Numbered from the stretch's first letter, positions 39,725-49,250 are shown. The stretch is 64,000 bases of DNA from Nonomuraea sp. SBT364 (GCF_001083785.1 NZ_LAVL01000037.1:1-64000), one strand, 5' to 3'. Numbers and translations are program-made. The notes: a model not told the origin generated them from the letters alone.

Positions 39725-40498
39725 CTACAGGGCGGCGTCGAGCAGGCAGCGGGGCGACCCGTGCAGTTCGTCCGTCACCACCCGTCCGGCCACGCCGAAC
39801 ACGTCAGCCAGGAGTTCCGGCGTGATCACGTGCTTCGGCTCGCCGTCAGCCCAGACCCGTCCCTCATGGAGGGCGACGATGCGTTCGGCGAAGCGGGCCG
39901 CGTGGTCCAGCTCGTGCAGGACGGTCACGACGGTGAGGCCGCGGATCTCGCGCAGGGTGCGCACCAGGTCGAGGACCTCCAGCTGATGGCGGATGTCCAG
40001 GTGCGCGGTCGGCTCGTCCAGGAGCAGGATGCCGGTGTTCTGGGCCACGGCGAGCGCCAGCCGGACGCGCTGGCGCTCGCCGCCGGACAGCGTGTCGAGG
40101 ACGCGGTCGGCGAGATGGGCGACTCCGGCCAGCTCCAGCGCCTCGTCCATGGAGTCCGACTCCCGCAGCAGGCCGAACGGCCCCTGATGGGGATATCGGC
40201 CCTGGCGGACGAGCTGGCGTACGGTCAGCGCGGGGACAGGCGGCAGGCTCTGGTGCAGGACCGCCAGCCGCTGCGCCACCTGCCGGCGCGACAGCGACTT
40301 CAGGTCCGCCCCGCTGAGCAGGATCTTGCCGGACGACGGTTCGAGCAGGCCGGCGATCAGGCGTAGCAGCGTGCTCTTGCCGCAGCCGTTGACGCCGACC
40401 AAGGCCAGGAACTCGCCGGGTTCGACGGTGAGGTCGATGCCGGTCAGGACGGGCCGGGTGGCGTACGAGAAGTGCAGGTCCTCGACCTTGACGCTCAT
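39725..40498 (-). CDS. FecE-like ABC transporter ATPase (metallophore uptake)
   Basis: A 257-residue ABC ATPase of the iron-siderophore/B12/heme importer group. Walker A is GVNGCGKSTLLRL, the Q-loop region is LAVLHQSLPPVPALTV, the signature is LSGGERQRV, and Walker B is ILLLDEPTAHLD with a switch His in TVLHELDHAARFA. It is the fourth gene of a substrate-binding protein-permease-permease-ATPase operon. The ATG overlaps the permease stop (ATGA). Position behind Zur-like boxes suggests a zinc-chelate substrate. Confidence 0.93.
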   Translation of the reverse strand: MSVKVEDLHFSYATRPVLTGIDLTVEPGEFLALVGVNGCGKSTLLRLIAGLLEPSSGKILLSGADLKSLSRRQVAQRLAVLHQSLPPVPALTVRQLVRQGRYPHQGPFGLLRESDSMDEALELAGVAHLADRVLDTLSGGERQRVRLALAVAQNTGILLLDEPTAHLDIRHQLEVLDLVRTLREIRGLTVVTVLHELDHAARFAERIVALHEGRVWADGEPKHVITPELLADVFGVAGRVVTDELHGSPRCLLDAAL

Positions 40499-41469
40499 TG
40501 TGACCTTCCCAGTCGGATGAGGACGGCGGCGCCGGCCAGCGCGGTGATCACGCCCGTCGGGATGCCGAGCCGGTGCGTGCCGTCGAGGAGCTGCCCGGCG
40601 AGCTGGGCGAGGCTGTCGGCGCCCGCGAGCGCGATGGCGCCGACGACGGCGACGGTGCGGACGCGGCCGCCCAGTCTGCGGGCGACGTGCGGAGCGGCCA
40701 GGCCGACGAAGGCGATCGCCCCCGCCAGGCTGGCCGCGCCGGCGGTCAGCGCGATCGCCAGGGTCAGCGCGATGGCCCGGCCGAGGCCAGGGTGCAGGCC
40801 GAGCGAGGCGGCATGGTCGTCGCTGGGCGACAGGACGGCCAGCATGCCCGAGCAGGCCCACGCCACGGCGATGCCGCCGGCTATCCACCAGGAGGCGAAG
40901 GCCAGGTGCTCCCACACCCGTCCCTCCACTGAGCCGATCAGCCAGCGCAGCGCGTTGCCGAACCTGCTCGGCTGGTAGGCCAGCAGCATCGTGGTCAGCC
41001 CGGCCAGCAGCGCGCTGCCGAGCAGGCCGTGCACCACCAGGCCGGCCGGGTCACGGCCGGCCGACAGCAGCCAGGTGAGCCCGCCGCCCAGCGCGCCCCC
41101 GGCGAGGGCGGCGAGCAGTGCCCCCGCCGCGGAGTCGGCGGGGAACAGGCCGAGGGTGAGCCCGCCGAGGATGCCGAGCACCGCGCCGGGGTTCACGCCG
41201 GAGAACTCGGGCGCGGCCAGCGAGTTGCGCAGGGTGGCCTGCAGCACGTACCCGGCGACGCCCAGGGCGGCGCCGGTGAGCAGGGCGGTGAGCAGCCTCG
41301 GCACGCCCAGCTCCCACACGATCTTCTCTGCCTGGCCGTCCGCGGCGCCGTCGAGCAGCCCGGTGATCGCGCCGAGCGGCTGGCCGGAGACGAGCAGGTG
41401 TGCGGCCGCGACCGCCAGGAGCAGGGTCACCGCCGCGACAGCCCGCGCCGGGCTCGTCGTGGACGTCAT
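40495..41469 (-). CDS. FecCD-family permease (second subunit)
   Basis: A 324-residue permease with about ten membrane helices. It has the FecCD blocks LGVPRLLTALLTGAALGVAGYVLQATLRNSLAAPEFSGVNPGAVLG, GSVEGRVWEHL, and the cytoplasmic loop LAGAIAFVGLAAPHVARRLGG that docks the ATPase. Coupled by ATGA overlaps to both neighbours. It pairs with the preceding permease to form the import channel. Confidence 0.92.
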   Translation of the reverse strand: MTSTTSPARAVAAVTLLLAVAAAHLLVSGQPLGAITGLLDGAADGQAEKIVWELGVPRLLTALLTGAALGVAGYVLQATLRNSLAAPEFSGVNPGAVLGILGGLTLGLFPADSAAGALLAALAGGALGGGLTWLLSAGRDPAGLVVHGLLGSALLAGLTTMLLAYQPSRFGNALRWLIGSVEGRVWEHLAFASWWIAGGIAVAWACSGMLAVLSPSDDHAASLGLHPGLGRAIALTLAIALTAGAASLAGAIAFVGLAAPHVARRLGGRVRTVAVVGAIALAGADSLAQLAGQLLDGTHRLGIPTGVITALAGAAVLIRLGRSQ

Positions 41470-42473
41470 GAGGCCGCCCGCCTGCGCAGCAGGGCGGCCC
41501 CCGCCAGCACGCCGGCCGGCGCCGTCCACGCCCCGAGAGGCGTCTCCACCGGATCGAAGGCCAGCCGGGCGGCCAGGTCGGCCGTCAAGGTGACCAGCGC
41601 CCCGAGCGCGGCCGACCATGGAAGCCAGCCCCGGGCTCCCGCGTCCGGGCGCAACCGCCTGGCCAGCACCGGCGCCAGGAAACCCACCCACGCGATCGGG
41701 CCGCACGGGCCCGTCACGGCGCCGATCAGCAGCGTGGACACCCCGAGCACCCCGAGGCGGGCGAGGTTCACCCGGCTGCCGAGCGAGGCGGCCGCGTCGT
41801 CACCGAGGCGCAGCAGGCCGAGCGCGGGAACGCAGAGCACGACGAGGGGAAGCGCGACGGCGAACCACGGCAGCGTCTCCGAGGCCTGCTCCCACATCAG
41901 GCCGGACAGGCTGCCGACGAGATAGCGGAAGAGCATGTCGTACTGAAGGCGGTCGGCGGTGGCCATCACCGCCAGCAGCAGCGCCTGGATGCCGGTCGAG
42001 ACGGCGGCGCCGATCAGCAGGACGCCCCCGGCGCTGCGGCCCGACCGGGTGGCGGCGATCGTGACGAGCCCGCCGAGCGCGGCGCCGAGCAGGCCCGCCA
42101 GCGGGTACAGCGAGGGCGGCACGGGCAGCGTCCAGATCACGCACACGCTCACCGCCAGTGCGGCCCCGGTGGAGACTCCGAGCATCTCGGGCACGGCCAG
42201 CGGATTCCTGAGCGACTCCTGCAGCAGGAGCCCGGCCGTGCCGATCGCCGCCCCGCCGGCCAGGCCGATCAGCACGCGGGGCACGCGCAGCTCCCAGACC
42301 ACGAGGTGCGCGATCGACTCCGGTGACATCCCGAGGAGGTCCTGCGGAGCCACGAACGGCGTGCCGAGACAGAGGCCGGCCAGTGCCACGACGGTGAGGC
42401 AGAGCCCGGCCGCCCAGGGCGCGAGCGGGCGTCCGGCGGTGATCGCCGGACGCCCGCCGAGCGCAGCGCTCAC
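41466..42473 (-). CDS. FecCD-family permease (first subunit)
   Basis: A 335-residue permease with ten predicted helices. The motifs are ELRVPRVLIGLAGGAAIGTAGLLLQESLRNPLAVPEMLGVSTGAALA, VGSLSGLMWEQA and GPCGPIAWVGFLAPVLARRLRP. GTG 42473 overlaps the binding-protein stop (GTGA). Paired with the other permease, it forms a BtuCD-like transporter. Confidence 0.92.
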   Translation of the reverse strand: MSAALGGRPAITAGRPLAPWAAGLCLTVVALAGLCLGTPFVAPQDLLGMSPESIAHLVVWELRVPRVLIGLAGGAAIGTAGLLLQESLRNPLAVPEMLGVSTGAALAVSVCVIWTLPVPPSLYPLAGLLGAALGGLVTIAATRSGRSAGGVLLIGAAVSTGIQALLLAVMATADRLQYDMLFRYLVGSLSGLMWEQASETLPWFAVALPLVVLCVPALGLLRLGDDAAASLGSRVNLARLGVLGVSTLLIGAVTGPCGPIAWVGFLAPVLARRLRPDAGARGWLPWSAALGALVTLTADLAARLAFDPVETPLGAWTAPAGVLAGAALLRRRAAS

Positions 42474-43489
42474 CCCGGGGCCTTGGCGAGCGCCTCGTCG
42501 AGGATGATGCCGAACGCCCTGGTGCCCCGGCCGGACGCCCACAGCTCGGTCGGCACCTCGAACACCTTTCCGGCCGATACGGCGGGAACGCGCTTCCACA
42601 CCGGGTTGTCCTTGTAGTGGTCGCTGACCTTGGTGCCGAAGGACTGGATGAAGATGATGTGAGGGGCCTTGGCCAGGATCTCCTCGATGCTGTAAGCCTG
42701 CGCGGTCTCGAAGCCGCCGCCCTTGCTGGGCCAGGGGTAGGCGAAGAACTGCGACATGAAGTGGCCCAGTACGTCCTCGGTGGTGTTGACGCCCACGGAG
42801 GTGCCTCCGTACATCGCCAGGACCGGCGTCCTGTCCAGCCCCGCCGCCCTGGACCGGGCCGCCCCGTCGGCGAGCTTGGCGCGGAACCGGCTCTCGGCCT
42901 CGGCCTGCTGTTGCCCGCGGTCGGTGAGCTGGGCGAGCGCGCGCAGGTAGCCGATGGAGTCGTCGTACGACTTCACCTGGACCACCCACAGCGGCGCGAA
43001 CTTCTCCACGGCGGTCCTGAGCTGGTCGTGCACCCCGGCGAGGCCGATCACCAGGTCGGGCTTCGCCTCGGCGATCTTGGCGACGTCCTCGCCGCCGAAA
43101 CTGCCGGGGATGACCGGGATGTCGGCGCCCTTCGCGCCCAGGTAGTCGGAGCGGGAGAGCAGGCCGGGCGTGGTCGTGGCCACCGGGGTCAGGCCCAGCT
43201 CGACGAGGGCGTCGTCGCACAGCCCGGTCAGGCAGACCACGCGCTCGGGCTTCTTCTTCAGCATGAACGTCCTGCCGTGAGGGTCGGTGACGGTCAGGGC
43301 CGCGCTGACCGGGGAGACCGGGGCGGCGGTCGTGGTGGCGGCCGGTGGAGGTGCCGTGGCCGTGGTACCGGCTTGGGGGGCGCTCTGACCACAGGACGCC
43401 ACCAGGACGAGCGGGATCAGGGCGACGAGGCATCGGCGCAGCGCAGGCCGGGCGCGGCGGCCGCCGATGGAGAAAGCGCCGCGGCGCAT
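42470..43489 (-). CDS. Substrate-binding lipoprotein of a metallophore ABC importer
   Basis: A 339-residue class III periplasmic-binding lipoprotein. The lipobox is LVASC after a basic, hydrophobic signal, then a Pro/Ala/Thr-rich linker and the FecB/BtuF domain (RTFMLKKKPERVVCLTG, KIAEAKPDLVIGLAG, YSIEEILAKAPHIIFI). It should capture a metal-chelate and deliver it to the adjacent permeases. ATG 43489 is chosen for GGAGG five bases upstream. It is first in its operon and faces the two Zur-like boxes. Confidence 0.92.
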   Translation of the reverse strand: MRRGAFSIGGRRARPALRRCLVALIPLVLVASCGQSAPQAGTTATAPPPAATTTAAPVSPVSAALTVTDPHGRTFMLKKKPERVVCLTGLCDDALVELGLTPVATTTPGLLSRSDYLGAKGADIPVIPGSFGGEDVAKIAEAKPDLVIGLAGVHDQLRTAVEKFAPLWVVQVKSYDDSIGYLRALAQLTDRGQQQAEAESRFRAKLADGAARSRAAGLDRTPVLAMYGGTSVGVNTTEDVLGHFMSQFFAYPWPSKGGGFETAQAYSIEEILAKAPHIIFIQSFGTKVSDHYKDNPVWKRVPAVSAGKVFEVPTELWASGRGTRAFGIILDEALAKAPG

Positions 43490-43503
43490 GGAGCCTCCAG
43501 TAG

Positions 43504-43544
43504 TGAAAATCATTGTCGAATCTAGACGATGAAAATAGTTATCA
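43504..43544. promoter_or_regulatory. Two Zur-like boxes between the importer and ABC exporter-fold operons
   Basis: TGAAAATCATTGTCG at 43504-43518 and TGAAAATAGTTATCA at 43530-43544 resemble the 15-base box upstream of the zinc-free ribosomal genes (TGAAAACCGTTGTCG). The pair lies between the divergent binding-protein gene (start 43489) and ABC gene (start 43605). They do not resemble the TTAGGTTAGGCTAACC-type iron box. Confidence 0.68.
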
Positions 43545-43604
43545 TTTACCCTCGCTTCGCATCAAGTCAGCACATCGTGCGTCAGGGATTCGGAAGGACA
43601 GCGC

Positions 43605-45233
43605 GTGATCGTTCATCGCCGGCTGCTGCAACTGGCCGGCAGCGTGAGGGGGCCGATCGTGGCCTGCGTGGCCCTTGGCCTGCTGGTCAGCGCCGCGTAT
43701 GTGACCCAGGCGGTCCTGCTCACCGCGGCTCTGGCGGCCCTGATACGCGGTGACGCCCCGGCCGCGGTACACCTGCTGGCCTGGGTCTTCGCGCTGATCG
43801 CAGTGCGGGCGGCGCTCCTGTGGGCCAGGGAGGCGGTGACCGTGTGGGCGGGCGGGCTGATCAAAGCCAGGTTGCGCGACCGGCTGATCGTCCACCTGGG
43901 CCGACTGGGCCCCGCCCACCTGTCCGGCACCCGCACGGGGAATGTGCAGACCACACTGGTGGATGGCGTGGAAGGGCTCGACCCGTACTTCAGCCGCTAC
44001 CTTCCGCAGGTCGTGGTCACCTTCTGCGTGCCGGTGGCGCTGGTCGGCTGGCTGTTCACGGTCAACGCGGCAGCAGCCGCCGTCCTGGCCGCCGCCGTAG
44101 CCGGTGTCCTGATCATCCCCAGGTTCTGGGACGCGACCCTGCTGCGGCGGGGACGTGGCCGGTGGGCCGCGTTCGCCGCGCTGGCCTCGGACTACCTGGA
44201 GGCGATGCAGGGCATGGCGACGCTGCGGGCCTTCGGCGCGGTCGGCGCCCTGGGGACGCGACTGGCCGGGCGGGCCCACGACCTTTACCTGACCACGATG
44301 CGTCAGCTCAGGATCTCCCTGGTCGAGACCGGGATCAGCGCGTTCTTCGTGCAGGCGGGCACCGCCGCGGCCGTCCTCGCCGCGACGACCTCGGGCAGCG
44401 CGTGGGAGGTGTTCGCGGTCCTGGTGATCGCCGTTGAATGCTTCCGCCCCGTGAAGAACCTCTCCGACGCCTGGCATGCCGGATATCTCGGGATAACGGC
44501 GGTCGACGGCATCGAAGTCCTGCTGGCGGCGTCCCCTGCCGTCGAGGACCGGGGAACGCGGCACGACTTCCCCGCGCCACCCGCCATCACGTTCGAGGGC
44601 GTCACCTTCGCCTATCCGGGCTCCGAACGGCCCGCCGTCCGCGGCGTCAGCTTCACCGTCGAGCCGGGCCGCACCGTGGCCCTGGTCGGTCCGTCGGGCG
44701 CGGGCAAGAGCACGCTGGCAGCTCTCCTGCAGCGCCACCACGCCCCCGACGAGGGGCGGATCAGCATCGGCGGCGTCGACGTACGCGACCTCACCCTCGA
44801 CGCCCTGCGCGGCGGCGTCGCGATCGTCGCGCAGGACACCTACCTCTTCCACGGCACCGTGGCCGAGAACCTGCGCCTGGCCAGACCCGACGCCACGGAC
44901 GAGGAACTGATCGCCGCCGCCCGCCCGGCCGCCGCCCACGACTTCATCACCGAGCTGCCCGACGGCTACGACACGCCGCTGGGGGAGCGCGGCGCGACAC
45001 TTTCGGGCGGGCAGCGGCAGCGCCTGGCCATCGCGCGGGCGCTGCTGGCCGACGCCCCCGTCCTGGTGCTCGACGAGGCCACCTCGCACGTGGACCCGCG
45101 CACCGAGCAGGCCCTGTCCGAGGTGCGGCGAGGCCGTACCTGCCTGATGATCGCGCACCGTCCCGACACCATCCGGCAGGCCGACCACGTGGTGACCCTG
45201 GAGAACGGAACCATCCTGGAGACCGTGGCATGA
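43605..45233 (+). CDS. ABC half-transporter (YbtP/IrtA-like), first subunit
   Basis: A 542-residue fused membrane/ATPase protein. The first 310 residues are an exporter-type six-helix domain. The ATPase has Walker [19 protein letters not shown]-loop [12 protein letters not shown], signature [15 protein letters not shown] and Walker [16 protein letters not shown] follows GGAAGGA. In actinobacteria and enterics such heterodimeric pairs beside FecBCD systems import metal-chelates (IrtAB, YbtPQ); a CydDC-like role is the alternative. Its stop overlaps the partner ATG (ATGA). Confidence 0.9.
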   Translation: MIVHRRLLQLAGSVRGPIVACVALGLLVSAAYVTQAVLLTAALAALIRGDAPAAVHLLAWVFALIAVRAALLWAREAVTVWAGGLIKARLRDRLIVHLGRLGPAHLSGTRTGNVQTTLVDGVEGLDPYFSRYLPQVVVTFCVPVALVGWLFTVNAAAAAVLAAAVAGVLIIPRFWDATLLRRGRGRWAAFAALASDYLEAMQGMATLRAFGAVGALGTRLAGRAHDLYLTTMRQLRISLVETGISAFFVQAGTAAAVLAATTSGSAWEVFAVLVIAVECFRPVKNLSDAWHAGYLGITAVDGIEVLLAASPAVEDRGTRHDFPAPPAITFEGVTFAYPGSERPAVRGVSFTVEPGRTVALVGPSGAGKSTLAALLQRHHAPDEGRISIGGVDVRDLTLDALRGGVAIVAQDTYLFHGTVAENLRLARPDATDEELIAAARPAAAHDFITELPDGYDTPLGERGATLSGGQRQRLAIARALLADAPVLVLDEATSHVDPRTEQALSEVRRGRTCLMIAHRPDTIRQADHVVTLENGTILETVA

Positions 45234-46888
45234 ACCCGTCCATCCGCTGGCTCGCGGGCGCCGTCGGCGCGCACCGCCGGGCCTTCGTCTCCACCCTGGC
45301 CGCGAACCTGCTCGGCCAGGCCGCCGCGCTCGGCGCGGCCGTGACCGGCGCCTGGCTGGCCGGCCGGGCGATCGCCGGCCACGCCGCGCCCCTCGACCTG
45401 GCCGGCGCCGTGCTCGGTGTGCTGGTCGTGGTGGCCACGCTGGCCGCCTGGTGGGAGACCTACGTCGCGCACGACCTGGCGTACCTGGTGCTGGCCAGGC
45501 TCAGAGGGCAGGTGTACGACGCGGTCGCCAGGATCACTCCGGCCCGCCTGCTGGGCCGCCGCAGCGGCGACCTGTCGGCGGCCGCGCTGTCGGACATCGA
45601 GACCCTGGAATGGCTGTTCGCGCACACCCTGGCACAGCTCATCACGGCGGGCACCGTGCTGACGGCCGGGAGCGTGGCCGCGGCGATGATCGACCCCCTG
45701 TTGCTGACCGTCTCGCTCCCGCTGGCCGCATGTGTGCTGGCCGTGCCGCTGTGGCTGCGGAAGGCGTCGCGGCGGCACGGTGATGAACTGCGGGCCGCCA
45801 CCGCCGAACTGACCGCCGACGTGGTCGACACCGTCCAGGGCATGCGCGAGCTCACCGCCTTCCGCGCACTCGGACGCCGCCGGGACCTGCTCGCGCGCAA
45901 GACCCGCAGGCTGGCCCGCGCCCAGGCGGCGAACGCCGCCCGCGGCGGGCTGGAGGCGGCCCTCACCGACCTGCTCCTCGCCGTGGCCGCGGCAGGGACC
46001 CTGCTCCTGGTCGTCACGGTCATCCGGACCCCTGCCGACGCCCCCGTGGCCATGGTGCTGGCCGCCAGCTCGCTGGGCCCGGCGGCCCAGGTGGCGCTGC
46101 TGCTCAAGGAGTACGGCACACTGCGCGCCGCCGCCGACCGGGTGCACACGCTGGTCACCGCGCCCGCCAACGTGCCCCCGCCGCGAGAGCCCCGCGAGGT
46201 GGCAGCCCAGCCGGACGTGGTCTTCGAGGATGTACGTTTCCGCTACACCCCGGACGGGCCCGAAGTGCTGCGCGGGGTGTCCTTCCGCATTCCGTACGGC
46301 AGGACCGTCGCCCTGGTCGGCGCCTCTGGAGCGGGCAAGTCCACCTGCGTGTCACTGCTGCTGCGCCACTGGGATCCGGACGACGGGCGCGTCCTGGTGG
46401 GCGGCGTGCCACTGCCGGACATCGCCGAGCTGCACCGGCACGTCACCGTGGTGCCACAGGACGTACACCTGTTCGCCGGCACGATCGGCCAGAACGTGCG
46501 ACTTGGCGCGCCCGGCGCTGACGTGGCCGGCGCACTGCGTACCGCCCAGCTCACCATCGACCCGGAGCTACCCGTCGGGGAACGAGGCGTCACCCTCTCC
46601 GGCGGCCAGCGCGCCAGAGTGGCAGTCGCCCGGGCGCTGGCCACGCGGGCGCCGGTGCTCGTCCTGGACGAGGCGGTGGCCAACCTCGATCCCGACAACG
46701 AGGCCCGCCTCACCGAGGAGCTCCAGCGAGCCGCCGCGGGCCGGGCCACGCTGGTCATCGCGCACCGGCTGTCCACCATCCGGCAAGCGGACCACATCGT
46801 GTTGCTGGAGGAGGGCCGCGTCGCGGCCGAAGGCACCTACGACCAGCTCGGCGAGAGGTTGTCACATCTGTTCGCAGCGCGACCGTGA
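45230..46888 (+). CDS. ABC half-transporter (YbtQ/IrtB-like), second subunit
   Basis: A 552-residue partner with the same layout: six-helix exporter-fold domain, then ATPase (Walker A LVGASGAGKSTCVSLLL, Q-loop VVPQDVHLFAGTI, LSGGQRARVAVARAL). The Walker B segment reads VLVLDEAVANLDPD, with Glu present. Coupled by ATGA to the first subunit, giving a heterodimer. No NRPS or other metallophore biosynthesis gene is in the window, so the chelate may be made elsewhere or scavenged. Confidence 0.9.
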   Translation: MNPSIRWLAGAVGAHRRAFVSTLAANLLGQAAALGAAVTGAWLAGRAIAGHAAPLDLAGAVLGVLVVVATLAAWWETYVAHDLAYLVLARLRGQVYDAVARITPARLLGRRSGDLSAAALSDIETLEWLFAHTLAQLITAGTVLTAGSVAAAMIDPLLLTVSLPLAACVLAVPLWLRKASRRHGDELRAATAELTADVVDTVQGMRELTAFRALGRRRDLLARKTRRLARAQAANAARGGLEAALTDLLLAVAAAGTLLLVVTVIRTPADAPVAMVLAASSLGPAAQVALLLKEYGTLRAAADRVHTLVTAPANVPPPREPREVAAQPDVVFEDVRFRYTPDGPEVLRGVSFRIPYGRTVALVGASGAGKSTCVSLLLRHWDPDDGRVLVGGVPLPDIAELHRHVTVVPQDVHLFAGTIGQNVRLGAPGADVAGALRTAQLTIDPELPVGERGVTLSGGQRARVAVARALATRAPVLVLDEAVANLDPDNEARLTEELQRAAAGRATLVIAHRLSTIRQADHIVLLEEGRVAAEGTYDQLGERLSHLFAARP

Positions 46889-46938
46889 AATCGCACCCGA
46901 TGAGGACAAGCCAGGCGTGGGGGCGATCACTTCGTGCA

Positions 46939-47089
46939 TCACGCGTCTCCGCTGCCGACGAGGTACCTGCCGAGTTCGGCGGGGCCGGTGCGCACGGGCT
47001 CGAGGCCGTGCCGGGCTAGTTCCGCCGTGAGCTGTCGTTCGTCGAGGACCCACCAGTCGTAACTCGCGGTCACCTCGCCGACGACCCGC
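46939..47089 (-). pseudogene. C-terminal fragment resembling a methyltransferase tail
   Basis: An open frame without a convincing start reads GEVTASYDWWVLDERQLTAELA, then RHGLEPVRTGPAELGRYLVG, to a TGA. This looks like the last strands and helix of a class I SAM-dependent methyltransferase. It follows the other methyltransferase fragment on the same strand. Probably a remnant; the family match is from memory and only moderately sure. Confidence 0.4.
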
Positions 47090-47092
47090 CGG

Positions 47093-47560
47093 TCATGGGC
47101 GCATGCCCGCCCCGACGAGGGAGGTGGCGTCCAACTCGGCCATCTTCCGCTCGTCGAGAAGCTGGGCGAGGGTCGTGCGCACCCGTTCGACGACGGGCTC
47201 CTCCAGACCGGCGAGCATGCCGCGAAAGCCGCTGCCCAGCGCCACCTGCCAGGCGAGCGCGGCGTCCAGGGGGAGGCGCAGAGGCGCGCGGGTCACCTTC
47301 ACCTCTGTCAGCCCGCGGGCGATCAGCCAGGCGGCCAGTCGCTCCTCCGAGTCGAGCCGGGATGCCGCCTGCTTGCTGGAGGGCGGAGGCGCCGGGGCCT
47401 CGCGCACCCGTGCGACCGCCTCGGCCAGCAGCCGGCCGAAGCCCTCCACCGCCCCCTGCGCCCACGCGGTGACGACCAGCTTCCCACCGGGCCGGAGCAG
47501 GCCGGTCAGGCGGGCGACGGAGGCGTCCATGTCCGGCAAGAAGAAGACGCCGTGGACGCA
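47093..47560 (-). pseudogene. N-terminally truncated SAM-dependent methyltransferase
   Basis: The frame from about 47560 reads CVHGVFFLPDMDASVARL, TGLLRPGGKLVVTAWAQGAV and on to a normal-looking C-terminus. This is the second half of a class I methyltransferase, motif II onward. Motif I and the SAM-binding Gly loop are missing, and upstream sequence shows no homology. An ATG at 47539 exists but cannot give a functional enzyme. Likely a deletion remnant beside the CsoR gene. Confidence 0.65.
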
Positions 47561-47703
47561 TTTTCGCAGCCCGTGTGTAAACCCCGGCGCCGCTCGGCGT
47601 TCGTCCTCTGCCTGAGGGGACCGCCGCGATGATGGTCGAAGGCCGCGCCCCTAGGCTGGTGACCGGTTCCCGGGATGCCCGGACAGGCGTGGAGGAGATG
47701 CCC

Positions 47704-47985
47704 GTGGCGGGCTACAGCGACAGCAAACAGGGGCATCAGCGACGGCTGCGCCGGATCGAGGGGCAGGTGCGCGGCCTGCAGCGGATGATCGACGAGGACA
47801 AGTACTGCATCGACATCCTCACCCAGGTGTCGGCGGCCACCAGTGCCCTGCAGTCGTTCGCCCTGTCCCTCCTGGAGGAGCACCTGGCCCACTGCGTCGC
47901 CGAAGCGACGCGCAAGGGTGGTCCCGAGGCCGAGGCCAAGGTCAAAGAAGCCTCCGAGGCCGTTGCTCGGCTCGTCCGTTCCTGA
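47704..47985 (+). CDS. csoR: CsoR-family metal-sensing repressor
   Basis: A 93-residue all-helical repressor of the CsoR/RcnR/FrmR family. The Cu(I) triad is visible: Cys in EDKYCIDIL, and His and Cys in EEHLAHCV (HxxxC), the copper-sensing pattern; the helical core is HQRRLRRIEGQVRGLQRMI. GTG 47704 is chosen, as GGAGGAG lies six bases upstream; ATG 47698 is too close. No copper ATPase or CopZ is adjacent. CsoR-type sites at 49204 and 50927 suggest a small local regulon. Confidence 0.87.
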   Translation: MAGYSDSKQGHQRRLRRIEGQVRGLQRMIDEDKYCIDILTQVSAATSALQSFALSLLEEHLAHCVAEATRKGGPEAEAKVKEASEAVARLVRS

Positions 47986-48009
47986 CCCCGGACCGTCGCG
48001 GCTCACCCG

Positions 48010-48891
48010 CTACCGGGCAGCCGCCCAGTCCAGCAGGGCCTGCGCGGTGTCGAACCGGGAGCCGGAGTCGGTCGCGCCGAGGATCACGCCGACCAGGCGG
48101 TCGCCGTCGCGCTCCGCCCCGAAGGCGAGCGTGTAGCCCGCGGCCCGGGTGTAGCCGGTCTTCACGCCGAGGGCTCCGGGGTCGGCGAGCAGGCGGTTGG
48201 TGTTCTTCCAGGCGTACGAGCCGTGCTCCGGCGTCGCCTCGACGGAGTGGTAGCGGGTCGAGGTGACCTTCTTGAGGGTCTCGTTGTTCAGCACGGCCTT
48301 CGCCAGCACTGCCTGGTCACGGGCGGTGGAGTAGCCGCCGCCCTGGTACGGCATGCCGTCAGCGTTGACGTATCGGGTGTCGTTCATGCCGAGCTGACGT
48401 GCGGTGGCGTTCATCTCGGCGACGAACTTCGGCACGCTCGGACCGTAGGCGCGGGCGAGCGTGTGCGCGGCGTCCGCGCCGGAGGGGAGCATCAGCCCGT
48501 ACAGCAGGTCCTCGACGGTGAGGGTGTCGCCGGCACGCAGACCGGCCACCGATGCCCCGCCCTGGCCGGCGTACTCCACGTCCTCGGCGGTGATCTTGAC
48601 CGTGTCGGTCGGCTTGGCCTGCTTGAGCACGGTGTAGGCGGTCATCGCCTTGGTGATGCTGGCGACCGGCCTGCGTGAGTCGGCTCCCTTGCTGAAGTGC
48701 ACCTCGCCGCTCTCCGCGTCCATCAGGTACGCGGCTGGGCTGAGCACGGTGGGAGCGTGGACGGGATGCTGGGTCTGGGAAGCGGTGGCGGGCGAGGTGG
48801 CGGCCTGGGCGGTACCGGCACCGACGGTCATGCCGCCGGCGGTGACGGCGAGTCCGAGCAGGGCATGGCTGAGTCGATGGGTGAGGCGCAT
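48010..48891 (-). CDS. D-alanyl-D-alanine carboxypeptidase (S11 family)
   Basis: A 293-residue secreted penicillin-binding protein. A Sec signal ends near AQAATS. The catalytic SxxK is VASITKAMT, and KTG is in LGVKTGYTRAAGYTLAFG. The second motif reads SGADAA where SGN is typical, a variant seen in some actinobacterial members. It lacks the C-terminal domain of DacA, so is of the short type. It trims stem peptides in the wall. ATG 48891 is chosen with AGGAG about ten bases upstream; ATG 48915 would add eight residues. Confidence 0.9.
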   Translation of the reverse strand: MRLTHRLSHALLGLAVTAGGMTVGAGTAQAATSPATASQTQHPVHAPTVLSPAAYLMDAESGEVHFSKGADSRRPVASITKAMTAYTVLKQAKPTDTVKITAEDVEYAGQGGASVAGLRAGDTLTVEDLLYGLMLPSGADAAHTLARAYGPSVPKFVAEMNATARQLGMNDTRYVNADGMPYQGGGYSTARDQAVLAKAVLNNETLKKVTSTRYHSVEATPEHGSYAWKNTNRLLADPGALGVKTGYTRAAGYTLAFGAERDGDRLVGVILGATDSGSRFDTAQALLDWAAAR

Positions 48892-49203
48892 GAAGGGATT
48901 GCTCCTAGCTTCCATACCGCCTACCGGGTTAGCTGACGGGTTCGGGCGTGGAAGTGCCCTACGGCGCTGGGTTCGGCGCCGATTCACCCCGAGAAGAGAG
49001 TGGGTCCCCGGCTCCGCGTGATGGCGGATTAGGCGGCCGCGCGAAGGCGCGGTCCGGGCAAAGGATGACAACGACCGCATGAGGCAGGCCGCTACCGTAG
49101 CCCGCTAACCTAGCAAATCGGTATAAAACGGTCAAATCTTCCCCTTTGGGGTGCTCGGGCATGTCGGTGGCCGTCTGTCTCTGGCGTCGTGGTGGCCGGC
49201 TCT

Positions 49204-49222
49204 TATACGGTAGGGGGGTATA
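49204..49222. promoter_or_regulatory. CsoR-type operator before the AhpD-like gene
   Basis: On the minus strand it reads TATACCCCCCTACCGTATA: ATAC and GTAT arms around a C-rich centre, the form bound by CsoR/RcnR/FrmR-family repressors. It lies 28 bases before the ATG at 49251. A related 19-mer is at 50928-50946 (14 of 19 bases equal). Confidence 0.6.
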
Positions 49223-49250
49223 GTACATTTACCGATCCTCGGAGGACCTC

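Noticed and set aside
41466..43433. A 655-codon continuous frame joining the permease to sequence inside the binding-protein gene
   Set aside because: Only the part from GTG 42473 matches a FecCD permease; the upstream half is the binding-protein gene in another frame.
43504..43544. Iron box for a DmdR/IdeR-type regulator
   Set aside because: The sequence lacks the TTAGGTTAGGCTAACCTAA form and instead matches the box before zinc-free ribosomal genes.
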